From assembly GCF_022605725.1 (NCBI RefSeq), contig NC_065555.1, forward strand, positions 27,514,774 to 27,578,773: a stretch of DNA of 64,000 nucleotides, written 5' to 3'. Origin of the DNA: Anthonomus grandis grandis. Lineage: Eukaryota; Arthropoda; Insecta; Coleoptera; Curculionidae. A model generated the notes under the pieces. That model was not told the origin of the DNA and made no database searches. It was given only the letters and a program-made list of their open reading frames with translations. A program made the translations under genes and the position numbers. Shown one piece after another: positions 31,906-42,049 of the stretch; the stretch's first letter is position 1; the number at the start of each line of letters is the position of its first letter.

Positions 31906-32015
31906 ATAAATCAATGCGCACACGTAAATGGAAAAATAATTAAAAAATTATATATTGTGTTTTTATCAAAATTTTTAATAAAAAAGTGTATGTACCATAT
32001 ATGAAGCGCTATGCA

Positions 32016-33300
32016 CTAACTATTTTTTAATCCATACTGAATAAATTTTACAAACTTATTCAGTTGTTCAGTATGGAATCGAATGAAACAATTTCCGTCT
32101 TTATTTAAGCATAGGAGTATTTGGCACTTAACACAATAAATGTACGTCTGGGATTTGCACTTTGGATGCTTGCATCTATTTCTGTCATTCTCTCTCCATT
32201 CTGGCAAATGATCGATTCCGTCTTTTCGAACTTCAGTTTGGGGTATTTCAGTCGTAGGGCCACGTTTCTTCTTTTGCAAATAAGCATTTTCAAGATTGGC
32301 GCTAGGTCGTCCACGTTTTCTGGTTAATACAGATTTCCCCCAGAATATTTTTGTAGCATTTCTCGCTTCTAAAAAATCTTTGCTTAGTTCCCGTTGGCTG
32401 TGAACCGACGTAGGATGATAAAGTTCAGACAATTTTATTGTCATACCAGCAAACGGTACTTAACTTTACATCGTCTTTAATAGCAGTTTTCTCTTGCCAA
32501 GATCCTCGTCCAAGTTTTTTAAACTCTTTTTTTCTGACAGCATTTTACATCCTTGAACTCGATTCAAGCGCACAGTTCCAAGAGGATGGATACCATTCTT
32601 GGTCAAGTAAACCATAAGCGGGACGCTAGTAAACCAATTATCAAAAAAAATCTTATAATTTACGTGTTTGGGGACTCTTTCAATAAGTTTCACCACCACA
32701 TTACTACTAGTTCCCAAATCAGGAGCATCGACAGGAACGATGTTGCTCTGAGAACCAGCAAAAATGTCGAAACTGTAACTAAAGCCGGAGATTCCACTCA
32801 GCACAAATACTTTAAAGCCCCACTTGTGTGGCTTTTTTGGATTATATTGTTTGATTGTCGATCTGGCCTTAGTGGGAATAATTTGTTCATCGACCGCAAT
32901 ATGTTCTTCAACAGGAATTATATTTAGTCTTTCTTGTAACCTTTCTAGTAAAGGTCTTATCTTGAATAACTTATCATGACCGGGCTTGCCACGAGGTATA
33001 AAATTATCATTATTATTAAAATGTATAAATCGTTTGATTTCTTCCCACCTGTTATATGTCATGACCCTAGATATGGCGGGGTGGCCTAAATGTGGTGACC
33101 AATAGTTCCTAGCTTGAGGCAATTGTATGATGGACATATATAAACACATGCCAATGAATTGTTCTATTTCATCATCTGTAAGGTTTGTGGGACGGTTTAT
33201 ATGTTTTTGTAAGCAATATAAATTTGATTCGGTTGTTATCGTCGATATAATTTCATTATAAGAAAATCTCATCCATTTTTCACAAAGAGACCGACGTATA
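32016..33300 (-). pseudogene. piggyBac transposase, catalytic and C-terminal parts
   Basis: Reads KWMRFSYNEIISTITTESNL, IGMCLYMSIIQLPQARNYWS, EHIAVDEQIIPTKARS (first catalytic Asp) and IFFDNWFTSVPLMVYLTKNG (second Asp). After GCKMLSEKKS the frame is lost. It resumes as SELYHPTSVHSQREL, TRKRGRPSANLENAYLQKKK and a C-terminal cysteine-rich domain CKHPKC...CVKC...C. The part with the third catalytic Asp (GGVD-motif region, roughly 100 residues) is deleted at 32445-32465. Confidence 0.85.
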
Positions 33301-33353
33301 CAACAGACGAAAAACAATGAAAAACACAAAGTCACGGTCTCACAACATTTACT

Positions 33354-33400
33354 TAAAGCTACACGTGTTTCGCTCTATTGAGAGCATCATCAGGCCTAAA
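33354..33400 (-). ncRNA. Hammerhead-like ribozyme motif C, in the 3' region of PLE1
   Basis: Minus strand: AGGC (stem I), CTGATGA, U, stem II GCTCT/AGAGC with CAAT loop, GAAA, stem III CACGTG, GTA cleavage triplet, GCTT closing stem I (one G-U pair). All catalytic core positions match the hammerhead consensus. It lies downstream of the GIY-YIG coding region, where Penelope-like elements are known to carry such ribozymes. Confidence 0.7.
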
Positions 33401-33575
33401 ACAATAATAATTAGTCTTGAAAGAAAAAAAGAGGACATTAAAAAGACTAAAACCTTAAAAAGCCACTAACGTTGGCAAAACAGTAAATAAACATACATTT
33501 AAGGTTAGGATGACTATACAGTTATTTAGAACCAAAAAAATAAAAAATAAAAAATTGTAAAATATCACACCTATT

Positions 33576-33640
33576 GGGAATCGAGCCCGCAACAACAAGC
33601 TTACAAGTCAGAGACTATAACCTATGGGCTACCGGAACAC
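33576..33640 (-). repeat. tRNA-like sequence (SINE head candidate)
   Basis: On the minus strand TAGCCCATAGG resembles a pol III A box and GGGCTCGATTCCC a B box, 33 nt apart, within a rough tRNA shape starting GTTCCGGTAGCCC. It lies between PLE1 coding sequence and the hammerhead. It may be a tRNA-derived SINE or a tRNA relic. No A-rich tail was identified. Confidence 0.45.
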
Positions 33641-33903
33641 TGAGGAGAAGTTCAAAACATACATTCTAACACAATATTAAACTTATTTCAGTTGGAAGAG
33701 ATTATGTAAATATAAAATTGATTAAATAAGATTATTAAAAATAAGGTTGGGTTCAAAATTAAATACGTCGTTAACACAGACAAGAACAGGACTCTTCTTG
33801 GCTTTAGTAATTTCCATCCTCTCCAGAAGGTCAAGCTTTTTCCCTTTAGGGCATTCATGAAGTATTTCAGCTCCGACTTCTGGAGAAAAGTGATGTGTGG
33901 AAG

Positions 33904-35101
33904 CTAACAGGTGATTCGCAAACGCTGACTTTGTATCACGGACGTCTGTATTTTTAAATTTCTCAACAACAACGCTACATGTTCTTTAACGCGTGTAGAA
34001 ATTTTTCTTCCAGATTGGCCAATATATACAGCGTCACAATCCCCACATTTCAAAGAGTAAACCCCTGATTTCGAAAAGACATTTGCCTTGTCTATCACGC
34101 TCACTAACTGTTTTTTTAAATTATTCGCGGTTTTGAAAGCGATTTTGATATTAGAGGTCTTAAAAAATTTAGCTAAATTTAATGAAATTGAGCCGAAAAA
34201 GGATAAAGATCTAAAGGACTTTTTGTCGTCTTTCGCATGAAGAAGGTTGTAAGTCAACCTATATTTATTTAAGAACTTAAAGTATAATTTGTTAATTAAG
34301 TAAAGTGGAAATCCATTATTAAAAGCAATATGTTTTATAATATTAAGCTCTTTAGCAAACGCTTCCTTTGACAGGGCGATGTTAAAAAGTCTGTAAAAGA
34401 AAGAATTGAAGGAGGCAAATTTGTATGGATAGGGAGAAATAGACGCATATTGAATGACATTATCAGTAGTTGTGAGTTTACAATATATTTCAAATATTAG
34501 TTTATTATTGAGTCTTTCTATAAGGAGGTCTAGGAATGGCAGTTTACCATTTTGTTCTTCCTCAATGGTAAAAGAAATCTTTGGGTGCAAAGAATTCACA
34601 AAACGAAGAAAATTTGTCAAATCTTCTTTCTGGCCATTCCAGACGATGAAAATATCGTCAACGTACCTCTTATATTCAATGAGAAACTCCCCAAACCTAC
34701 CCTTAACAATCCTTTCTTCTAGGTTGCTCATAAAAATTTCACTTAACAGTGGGGAAAGGCATGAACCCATAGCCAATCCAGAGAATTGTTTGAAAATTTT
34801 ATTATTGAATTGGAAGATATTTTGATTTACAACAAGGCTGAGCAAGTCCAAGAGGTTATCAACTATAACTCGACTAAGGGAAGATTTTAATAATAGAGTT
34901 CATCATACCAGATCTATACATTCTGTAGGGGAAATACTAGGAAAAAGATTTTTTACATCCAAAGAAATAAGTATAGATCCGTCAGGTATGTAAAGATTTT
35001 TCAGACTATTTGACAAATCCACTGAATTTTTAGTTGAATAAACACTCCTAAACTTAGTCACCTCCCTCAAAACTGTGTTTAACCAAGCTGATAAATGGTA
35101 G
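33904..35101 (-). pseudogene. PLE1 reverse transcriptase with GIY-YIG endonuclease
   Basis: Up to 35101 the reading is YHLSAWLNTVLREVTKF, SILISLDVKNLFPSISP, then a stop. The 315-codon frame from 34851 has FSGLAMGSCLSPLLSEIFM, YKRYVDDIFIVW (catalytic Y-V-D-D intact) and LPFLDLLIERLNNKLIFEIY. The endonuclease starts GVYSLKCGDCDAVYIGQSGR, showing both GVY and YIG motifs and the CCHH-type Cys pair. It ends early at LRITC, so the GIY-YIG catalytic Glu region is truncated. Confidence 0.85.
35097..35101 (+). repeat. Target-site duplication GGTAG, left
   Basis: The 5 bp before the 5' LTR of Pao copy B, repeated exactly at 41627-41631. Confidence 0.9.
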
Positions 35102-35656
35102 TGTTAAGACTTCTAAAATATAAAACATTATTTTATATTTCTTTGCGGCTTAAAAGGTAAAATAAACATAATAAATTCCAAGAACTGTACAAAGATATCG
35201 CCGCGTCGGTATTTCCTAGTAATTCGCATGAAAAGGCAGTGCCGCGAGTGCGTAGGTATCGATCGTCCCAAAAGGAACAAATCCCGCCTGAATTGGGTCG
35301 ATAGTTTGAGAGTGAGTCACAATTTAGCACCGAGACGAGACGAGTATGGCAGTTTCATTCGCCGCGCCGGTTTTACGTTTGATGTTTCGGCTTTTTTGTT
35401 GACAGTCGGTTTTGCCCCCGCGCCTTGATATCCACATTTTATATATTACGTTTAAGTTTCAATTCGTGTCTTTCTTGTAAAAATCAGTGTAATCTGTCCT
35501 CGAAGAATATACGGGGTTTTTTACGAGTCAAGAGTTTTATTGCAATTCAAATATACAGTCCACTAACTAAACCAGCATTTTGGCAAAGGCTGGATCTTCG
35601 ATTTCGATACTGAAGCAGCCAGGCCAGTATTGGAACAAGTTTCATGTAACAATACA
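35102..35656 (+). repeat. 5' LTR of Pao copy B
   Basis: 555 bp, TGTTAAGACTTC to GTAACAATACA. GC-rich promoter-like parts near 35210-35400. Matches 41072-41626 at every position I compared. Internal short frames (for example 35228-35428) are repeated in both LTRs and are not genes. The sequence after 35656 (TTTTTTGATCC) shows no primer-binding site I can assign. Confidence 0.95.
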
Positions 35657-36391
35657 TTTTTTGATCCTTCGGCCGGATAATTTGTGGTTCGCTATATATA
35701 AGGTGTTTCGGATATTTACATTTTTCGTTACGGGCAAAACGACGAGATTCGATTCGAGTGTCAAGTGTGTGCAATCTTGGCAGCATACAAATAAGGTAAA
35801 TGTGCATGTTCTATTTACTGTCCATTGGAGAGACCTACAGCCTGCAGTGCAGTTTCAAGTCGCTGTGAGGTTCCTGTCTCCTGTTACTGGGTGTGCCTGG
35901 GTGCCAAATACCTGCATGGTCGCCTTTGTTTACGTTCCTGGTTCCGGTGTTGCTGCGTTCCTGTAGGCCTGTTCTAGAGGGTTCCTGAGGTTCCAGATCA
36001 TTTGGGGGTTCCTGTCCTAGATGGTTCCTGTTCCTGCCGTTCCAGCTGTTCCAGTGTTATATGTTGTTATAATTCTCAAGTTGCTCCCCTCCAGTGGGAC
36101 ATTTTTACCGTTGGCAAATAAACTTATTATTATACAGTGGCGTTCGTTATATAAAGCGCAATTAAGCTAGTTTCTAAGCACTATTTTAGGAAACTGCATG
36201 CTTAATTTTAAGTAGGAATTTAGGTCGGGTTTAGGTATACAATTTGTAAAAGGCTTTCATTGAGTACTTAGTTCTCCGTTGTACTAGGTACCTAGCCATA
36301 CTTTAACATCTGCCTATATTTTCTGCTTTCATTTATATTATTTCTTTTACATTTGACAATTTTACATTTATATTCCCAATAATAAATTAAA
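35657..36391 (+). other. Untranslated leader of Pao copy B
   Basis: 735 bp between the LTR and the gag start. It includes a repetitive GTTCCTG-rich stretch at about 35868-36060 (words GGTTCCTG and GTTCCAG recur). A short frame at 35580-35966 has no family match. Confidence 0.6.
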
Positions 36392-39300
36392 ATGGGAAAA
36401 AGGAATACTGGATCTGCGGTTGAAACCTCTAGTCAAAGCGATGTGGCTGACAATTTAGTCAGAAAGCAGGATATTTTGACAGCCAAACTAGAGCGGTTTA
36501 GTAGATTCTTAGATGCAGTTCAAGAAAGTCCAAGTGGCTCGAAACTAATAGAGCTTGATACTAGATTAAAAGATTTAGAAGGTCATTTGTTAAACGATTA
36601 CAATGAAGTTCAGTTTTCTTTAGAGGGCATAGACTATGATAGGTATCATGATAGTTCATTTGAAGATACTTATTATAGTACCATTTCTATGGCCAAAGAA
36701 CTAATTTTTGATTTATCTAGTAAAAATAATACTCCATCTAGTGCCTCAAATACTACATCTAGTTCAAATAATTTACATGTCAAATTGCCGGTCATTGAAT
36801 TGCCCAAGTTTTCAGGTGCTTTTGATAAATGGCTCGAGTTTAAAGAACTATATGTTTCTCTAGTTCACAGTGTTAGCAATCTTGATCAAATCCAGAAATA
36901 TCACTATCTTAAGGCCTCGTTAGAAGGTTCAGCTGCTCAGTGTATACAATGCTTGGAGATTTCTGCGAGCAATTATGAGTTGGCTTGGGACATCTTATGT
37001 CAGCGCTATGACAATAAGAAATTAATCATTCACAATCATATCAAGTCTTTGTTTAGTATTCCAGAGATCAATTCAAGCTCTCCTCAGTCTTTTCGAAATT
37101 TTGTTGATTTACTGTCGAAAAACTTGAATTCTCTAGAATGCTGCGGGGTGAAAACACAAAATTGGGATCCACTTATAATTTACATGGTTTCTAGTAAATT
37201 CGATAAAGACACAATTAAAGAGTGGGAACAATGTATTTCAAAGGTGGATTCACCTACAATTTCTTGTTTAAAAGATTTTTTAACGGCTAGAGCAGACTTT
37301 CTATACAAAATTGGCCTTCATAAGCCAAACGAGAATTCTAAATCGGGTCAACATGATTTTAAATCTAAAACCATGTCTGGTAAACGGTTTTCTGGGAATA
37401 CTACGACCAATAGAGATCCCAATCCAACTCTAGCTAACCGAAGTAACTCATTTTCTTGCTATCACTGTGACAAACCTCATTCTATTTACAAATGTGAGGC
37501 TTTTCATAAGTTGTCAGTAAAAGAAAAGGAGGACAGATTAAGAGCATTGAGGATATGTATGAATTGTTTAAAAAAAGGCCATGACCGTTCGACTTGTAAT
37601 GCTGGGTCCTGTAGGCATTGCAAGGAGAAACATAATTCGTTGTTGCATGTTTTCAATTGTTCTTTCACTAATAATGCAAATAGTTCAGCGAGGCATTGTT
37701 CTAGTTCTAATATCATGACTTTACCAGAATCTGAGACATTGTTCCTCGACAATCAAGTTGCCAATATTCCTAATCAGACGACTAGTTGCAGCGTTTCGGT
37801 CCAAGGTCAAGTCTTGTTGGCCACTGCATTAGTCCAAGTTTCAGACATAAATGGCAAATTACATACATGCAGAGCACTGTTAGACAGCGGCTCCATGTCA
37901 AGTTTCATTACTAGAGATATGGCCGAGAAACTAATGGTTCCACAAGATTCAGTGGACATTTCCGTTAATGGCATTAATCAAGGCCATACTCATGTTTCCA
38001 AATCATGTGTTATACATTTAAAGTCTTCCAATTCTCCTTTTAAAACTAATGTCCAGTGTTTGATTATTCCAGACATTACTGATAGTTTACCTACACATTC
38101 CATTAGTCCAGGTTTCTTGGAAATTCCATCTTTCATTAAACTTGCAGATCCAAAGTTCTTCGAGTCAAGTAGAATTGATATGCTCCTGGGTGCTGCTATC
38201 TTTTGGAGGCTTCTCCGTAAAGGGGTAAGACATTTAGGGCCAAATATGCCTGTTCTCCAAGAAAGCCATCTTGGATGGTATATATCTGGGCCTCTGAGTC
38301 CAAGTCAACAAGATAAGGTTATCTGTAACCATTCTAGAACCACAGATCTGGAGGCTTCCTTAACCAAATTCTGGGAGATTGAGGAAGTTTCTGTGGAAAA
38401 ACCCTTCATACAGGAAGAGCAGCAAGCAGAAGAGCATTTTCAAAAAACGTTCCAAAGAGATTCTGATGGAAGGTTCATTGTTTCCATCCCATTAAAGGAA
38501 TCTATTTCATGTCTTGGCGAGACAAGATCTGGTGCTACAAAACAGTTTCTTTCATTGGAGAAAAAGCTCGCCTCCAACCCAAAACTTAAAGAAATGTACA
38601 CAGATTTCATGCAAGAGTACATTCACTTAGACCACATGTCACCCTTTGAACCATCATCAAATGACACATGCTTCTATTCACCTCATCATGGCGTTTTGCG
38701 TGAAGAGAGTGCCACCACAAAGTTACGTGTGGTTTTTAACAGCTCTTACATTTCCTCAAGTGGTTATTCTTACAATTCCCTTCAACTAGTAGGTCCAACG
38801 ATTCAAGAAGACCTTGTCTCAATTTTATTACGTTTCCGTCAGCATTCGTATGTAGTTTCTGCGGATATTTGTAAAATGTACCGACAAATTCGTGTAGCTG
38901 AGGATTTTAAGCCTCTACAATTGATTTATTGGCGATCCAGCCCAGAGAAGGAGCTCCAATCCTACTCATTAAACACGGTTGTGTATGGCACAGCTAGTGC
39001 CCCATTTCTCGCTACAAGGTGTCTGTTACAGCTTTCCATTGACAACCAACAATCGCATCCTCAAGTTTCAGAGGCGATTAGGCGAAATTTCTATATTGAT
39101 GATTGGTTGTGGGGAGCCAGTTCGGCCACTGAGGTCATTGAACTTAGCAAGCAAGTAACTTCTATATTAGGTTCCGCCCATTTTAAGTTACACAAATGGA
39201 GATCCAATAATCCAGATATTCTAGAAAATCTACAAGATTCAAATAATTCTGACGACAAATTCTATTTTAATCAGTCAACGACATGTAAAACTCTCGGTAT

Positions 39301-39493
39301 GCTGTGGACAAGTACGGATGATATATTTTCCTATAACATTAAATTATCGCCATTAAAAAATAAACTGACCAAGAGATTCATCCTATCAGAGACCGCAAGG
39401 ATTTTCGATCCCCTAGGCTTGATTAGTCCGGTAGTAATCTCGCCTTTCCTTATGAAAGATTTTCCTCATTTTCCAAAACCATTCGAGTCGTAG
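36392..39493 (+). CDS. Gag-protease-RT polyprotein of Pao copy B
   Basis: 1033 codons from ATG at 36392. Gag region with VIELPKFSGAFDKWLEFKEL (capsid-like, BEL/Pao style). Zinc knuckles CYHCDKPHSIYKC and CMNCLKKGHDRSTC lie near residues 350-400, an aspartic protease CRALLDSGSMSSFITRDMAE near 490, and RT with SADICKMYRQIRV near 830 and FYIDDWLWG (catalytic Y-I-D-D) near 905. It ends at FDPLGLISPVVISPFLMKDF, where normal Pao pol would continue into RNase H. The last few residues are read out of frame after the deletion. Confidence 0.93.
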   Translation: MGKRNTGSAVETSSQSDVADNLVRKQDILTAKLERFSRFLDAVQESPSGSKLIELDTRLKDLEGHLLNDYNEVQFSLEGIDYDRYHDSSFEDTYYSTISMAKELIFDLSSKNNTPSSASNTTSSSNNLHVKLPVIELPKFSGAFDKWLEFKELYVSLVHSVSNLDQIQKYHYLKASLEGSAAQCIQCLEISASNYELAWDILCQRYDNKKLIIHNHIKSLFSIPEINSSSPQSFRNFVDLLSKNLNSLECCGVKTQNWDPLIIYMVSSKFDKDTIKEWEQCISKVDSPTISCLKDFLTARADFLYKIGLHKPNENSKSGQHDFKSKTMSGKRFSGNTTTNRDPNPTLANRSNSFSCYHCDKPHSIYKCEAFHKLSVKEKEDRLRALRICMNCLKKGHDRSTCNAGSCRHCKEKHNSLLHVFNCSFTNNANSSARHCSSSNIMTLPESETLFLDNQVANIPNQTTSCSVSVQGQVLLATALVQVSDINGKLHTCRALLDSGSMSSFITRDMAEKLMVPQDSVDISVNGINQGHTHVSKSCVIHLKSSNSPFKTNVQCLIIPDITDSLPTHSISPGFLEIPSFIKLADPKFFESSRIDMLLGAAIFWRLLRKGVRHLGPNMPVLQESHLGWYISGPLSPSQQDKVICNHSRTTDLEASLTKFWEIEEVSVEKPFIQEEQQAEEHFQKTFQRDSDGRFIVSIPLKESISCLGETRSGATKQFLSLEKKLASNPKLKEMYTDFMQEYIHLDHMSPFEPSSNDTCFYSPHHGVLREESATTKLRVVFNSSYISSSGYSYNSLQLVGPTIQEDLVSILLRFRQHSYVVSADICKMYRQIRVAEDFKPLQLIYWRSSPEKELQSYSLNTVVYGTASAPFLATRCLLQLSIDNQQSHPQVSEAIRRNFYIDDWLWGASSATEVIELSKQVTSILGSAHFKLHKWRSNNPDILENLQDSNNSDDKFYFNQSTTCKTLGMLWTSTDDIFSYNIKLSPLKNKLTKRFILSETARIFDPLGLISPVVISPFLMKDFPHFPKPFES

Positions 39494-40920
39494 CTTATTG
39501 CATCAGATTCATACGCAATTGTAAGTCCGCTAAATCTGACAGAATCGTCGATGAATTCACCGCAAACGAGTTGCATATAGCCACAATAAAGCTGGTAGGG
39601 CTGGTTCAGCAAGAAGCATTTCTTGAAGAATTAAACTTTTTAAAGAAAAATAATTGTGTTAACAATAAAAGTAACATTTTGCCTATCCTAGTAGATGGTA
39701 TCATAAGAGTTGGTGGCAGGCTTCGCCATTCTTGTTATTCTATGGACAAGAAACATCCTATGCTGTTACCGTCGAAGCATCATTTTACCTATTTGGTCTT
39801 TAAACATGAGCATTTCAATTCTTTTCATTGCAGCCCTCAATTATTATTAGCCAGAGTTCGAGAAAAGTTCTGGCCGGTATCTGGAAGGAATATTGCAAAA
39901 AAGGTGGTGAGAGAGTGCATTCTTTGCTTCAAATTTAAACCGCGTTTTATCAGTCATTTGATGGGAGACTTACCAAAAACTCGCGTGTCTGCAAAGGGTC
40001 CGTTTGTGGATGTCGGGGTCGATTACGCAGGTCCTTTTCTTTACAAAGATCGTAAGGGTCGTGGATGCAGAACATTTAAATGTTATCTTTGTGTTTTTGT
40101 CTGTCTTACCGTAAAAGCCGTACATTTGGAGTTAGTTACCGACCTGAGCACAAATAAGTTTCTTGAGGCATTTCAAAGATTCATTGCTCGCAGAGGCAAG
40201 CCAGCCAACATTTACTCAGATAACGGCACTAATTTTATTGGCGCCAGTAATCATTTAAAGGAACTGGGCCAATTCTTGAAGTCTAATAAAAATGACATTA
40301 TAAGGGAATGTGGTACCAATCTAAACATAAATTGGCATTTCATAGCAGCCTACTCCCCACATCATGGTGGCATATGGGAGGCTGCTGTAAAGGCAGCAAA
40401 GCGGCATTTGTTAAAGGTTTTATCAAATAACCTTTCTAATTTAACCTTTGAAAGTCTTTATACGATAATCACTCAGGTAGAAAACATTCTCAATTCGAGA
40501 CCTTTAACGCCTTTAACGGCAGATCCGAATGATCTGAGCGCGTTAACCGCTTCCCAATTTCTGATTGGACGCACGTCAGGTTATTTGCCATATACAGACT
40601 GTCGAGAGACTCCAACTAATCGCCTAAATGAGTTGGAGCAGCTTGAGAAAATTCGGCAACATTTCTGGGACCGGTGGTCCACGGAATATGTGACGTCCTT
40701 GCAACAGAGAACCAAATGGAAGGTCTCAAACCCGAACCTTTGTGTGGGTGATCTAGTTTTAGTGCATGACAATGACTTACCGTCTTTTCAGTGGCGACTT
40801 GGTCGCATTTGTGATGTACATCCCGGGAAGGATGGAATCGTGCGAGTCGCGAGTGTAAAAACCAAAACGGGTATCATTAAGCGTGCCGTAATTAAGCTCG
40901 CGCGTTTACCTGTAGATTAA
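39460..40920 (+). CDS. Integrase of Pao copy B
   Basis: Open in a different frame from about 39460 (FSSFSKTIRVVAYCIRFI) to 40920, without its own start. HHCC zinc-binding region HEHFNSFHCS ... CILCFKF near 39800-39940. Catalytic core with GVDYAGPF (first Asp), IYSDNGTNFIGA (second Asp) and HHGGIWEAAVKAAKRHL (Glu). C-terminal domain WRLGRICDVHPGKDGIVRVA. All three catalytic residues are intact; only the link to RT is lost. Confidence 0.9.
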   Translation, partial: FSSFSKTIRVVAYCIRFIRNCKSAKSDRIVDEFTANELHIATIKLVGLVQQEAFLEELNFLKKNNCVNNKSNILPILVDGIIRVGGRLRHSCYSMDKKHPMLLPSKHHFTYLVFKHEHFNSFHCSPQLLLARVREKFWPVSGRNIAKKVVRECILCFKFKPRFISHLMGDLPKTRVSAKGPFVDVGVDYAGPFLYKDRKGRGCRTFKCYLCVFVCLTVKAVHLELVTDLSTNKFLEAFQRFIARRGKPANIYSDNGTNFIGASNHLKELGQFLKSNKNDIIRECGTNLNINWHFIAAYSPHHGGIWEAAVKAAKRHLLKVLSNNLSNLTFESLYTIITQVENILNSRPLTPLTADPNDLSALTASQFLIGRTSGYLPYTDCRETPTNRLNELEQLEKIRQHFWDRWSTEYVTSLQQRTKWKVSNPNLCVGDLVLVHDNDLPSFQWRLGRICDVHPGKDGIVRVASVKTKTGIIKRAVIKLARLPVD

Positions 40921-41071
40921 GGTTGTACCTTTAGCTAGGCTAGATTAAGGATTTATGGTGTTCTGTCAGCCTACGGCCCATGTACTAGTTAAGGTTAGGT
41001 TAAGTTGCATGGTTTCCTTTGTTATCTAGAATAAGTTTCTTTGTTGAAATCAAGTTTCAACGCGGGGGCCA

Positions 41072-41626
41072 TGTTAAGACTTCTAAAATATAAAACATTA
41101 TTTTATATTTCTTTGCGGCTTAAAAGGTAAAATAAACATAATAAATTCCAAGAACTGTACAAAGATATCGCCGCGTCGGTATTTCCTAGTAATTCGCATG
41201 AAAAGGCAGTGCCGCGAGTGCGTAGGTATCGATCGTCCCAAAAGGAACAAATCCCGCCTGAATTGGGTCGATAGTTTGAGAGTGAGTCACAATTTAGCAC
41301 CGAGACGAGACGAGTATGGCAGTTTCATTCGCCGCGCCGGTTTTACGTTTGATGTTTCGGCTTTTTTGTTGACAGTCGGTTTTGCCCCCGCGCCTTGATA
41401 TCCACATTTTATATATTACGTTTAAGTTTCAATTCGTGTCTTTCTTGTAAAAATCAGTGTAATCTGTCCTCGAAGAATATACGGGGTTTTTTACGAGTCA
41501 AGAGTTTTATTGCAATTCAAATATACAGTCCACTAACTAAACCAGCATTTTGGCAAAGGCTGGATCTTCGATTTCGATACTGAAGCAGCCAGGCCAGTAT
41601 TGGAACAAGTTTCATGTAACAATACA
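41072..41626 (+). repeat. 3' LTR of Pao copy B
   Basis: 555 bp, same as the 5' LTR, preceded by a polypurine-like CGCGGGGGCCA (41061-41071) and followed by the GGTAG duplication. Confidence 0.95.
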
Positions 41627-41660
41627 GGTAGCAGGGGGAATTGATAAAAGAAACCACTGG

Positions 41661-42049
41661 TCATTAGTCAAGAAGAACTTAAAAAACTCTGATGGTGTCT
41701 CTAAATCAGCAACCTCTGGGGGCATATTCAGATTGCCCGTAAATTCAAGCTCCTTTGGATCTTTCCTAAGATTTCCGGTTCTCCAGGATCCTGGATTTAT
41801 TTTCTCCACAATTTCCTGGAGAGTCATATTTTCACTATCATCAGACTCCACATCCGTTTCAGGAATGGTTGTCTCGTCATAATCTCCTTCAGGCATAGAG
41901 TCATCACTTTCGTAAGCTAATATATTATGATGGTTCATTGGGATATTATTGTCTTCATCATCTGACAAATCGGGAACATCACTCTCATTATCCTCCGGTA
42001 CATCTCTAACATATTTGCTGTTAATTCCGTAAAATATATTCGGATCCAT
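41661..42049 (-). pseudogene. piggyBac transposase N-terminal part
   Basis: ATG at 42049: MDPNIFYGINSKYVRDVPED, a long acidic region (SDVPDLSDDEDNN, ESDDSMPEGDYDE) typical of piggyBac N-termini, then PGSWRTGNLRKDPKELEFTG and TPSEFFKFFLTND. At TND the Penelope element begins; the matching rest of the protein starts LCEKWMRFS at about 33300. Confidence 0.85.

Larger units (their letters stand above)
35102..41626 (+). mobile_element. BEL/Pao LTR retrotransposon copy B, young, RNase H deleted
   Basis: LTRs of 555 bp each (35102-35656 and 41072-41626), apparently identical, TGTT...TACA, flanked by GGTAG. Internal frames: gag-protease-RT (36392-39493) and integrase (about 39460-40920). The RNase H region and the connection to the integrase are missing and the frames are out of register, so this copy cannot make a complete pol. 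No env-like frame is seen. It lies in the RT of PLE1, plus strand. Confidence 0.95.
33301..41660 (-). mobile_element. Penelope-like element 1 (PLE1), interrupted by Pao copy B
   Basis: Minus-strand RT fused to a GIY-YIG endonuclease. The start of the RT (VSFINSPC, YHLSAWLNTVLREV) lies partly on each side of the Pao insertion (41632-41660 and 35101 downward) and reads through when one GGTAG copy is removed. The 5' end is truncated inside the RT. The 3' region includes a hammerhead-like motif (33354-33400) and a tRNA-like stretch (33576-33640). It is inserted in the piggyBac gene. Confidence 0.75.

Noticed and set aside
31971..32010. Clear left TIR of the piggyBac element
   Set aside because: Only a weak partial match to the right end (CATATATGA at similar distance) and an AT-rich TTAA; not enough to call the end firmly.
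32553..32927. 124-codon plus-strand frame opposite the piggyBac transposase
   Set aside because: Shadow of the piggyBac coding strand with no motif.
35228..35613. Open frames in the LTRs (35228-35428, 35425-35613 and copies at 41198-41583)
   Set aside because: They occur identically in both LTRs and show no protein family; they are LTR sequence, not genes.
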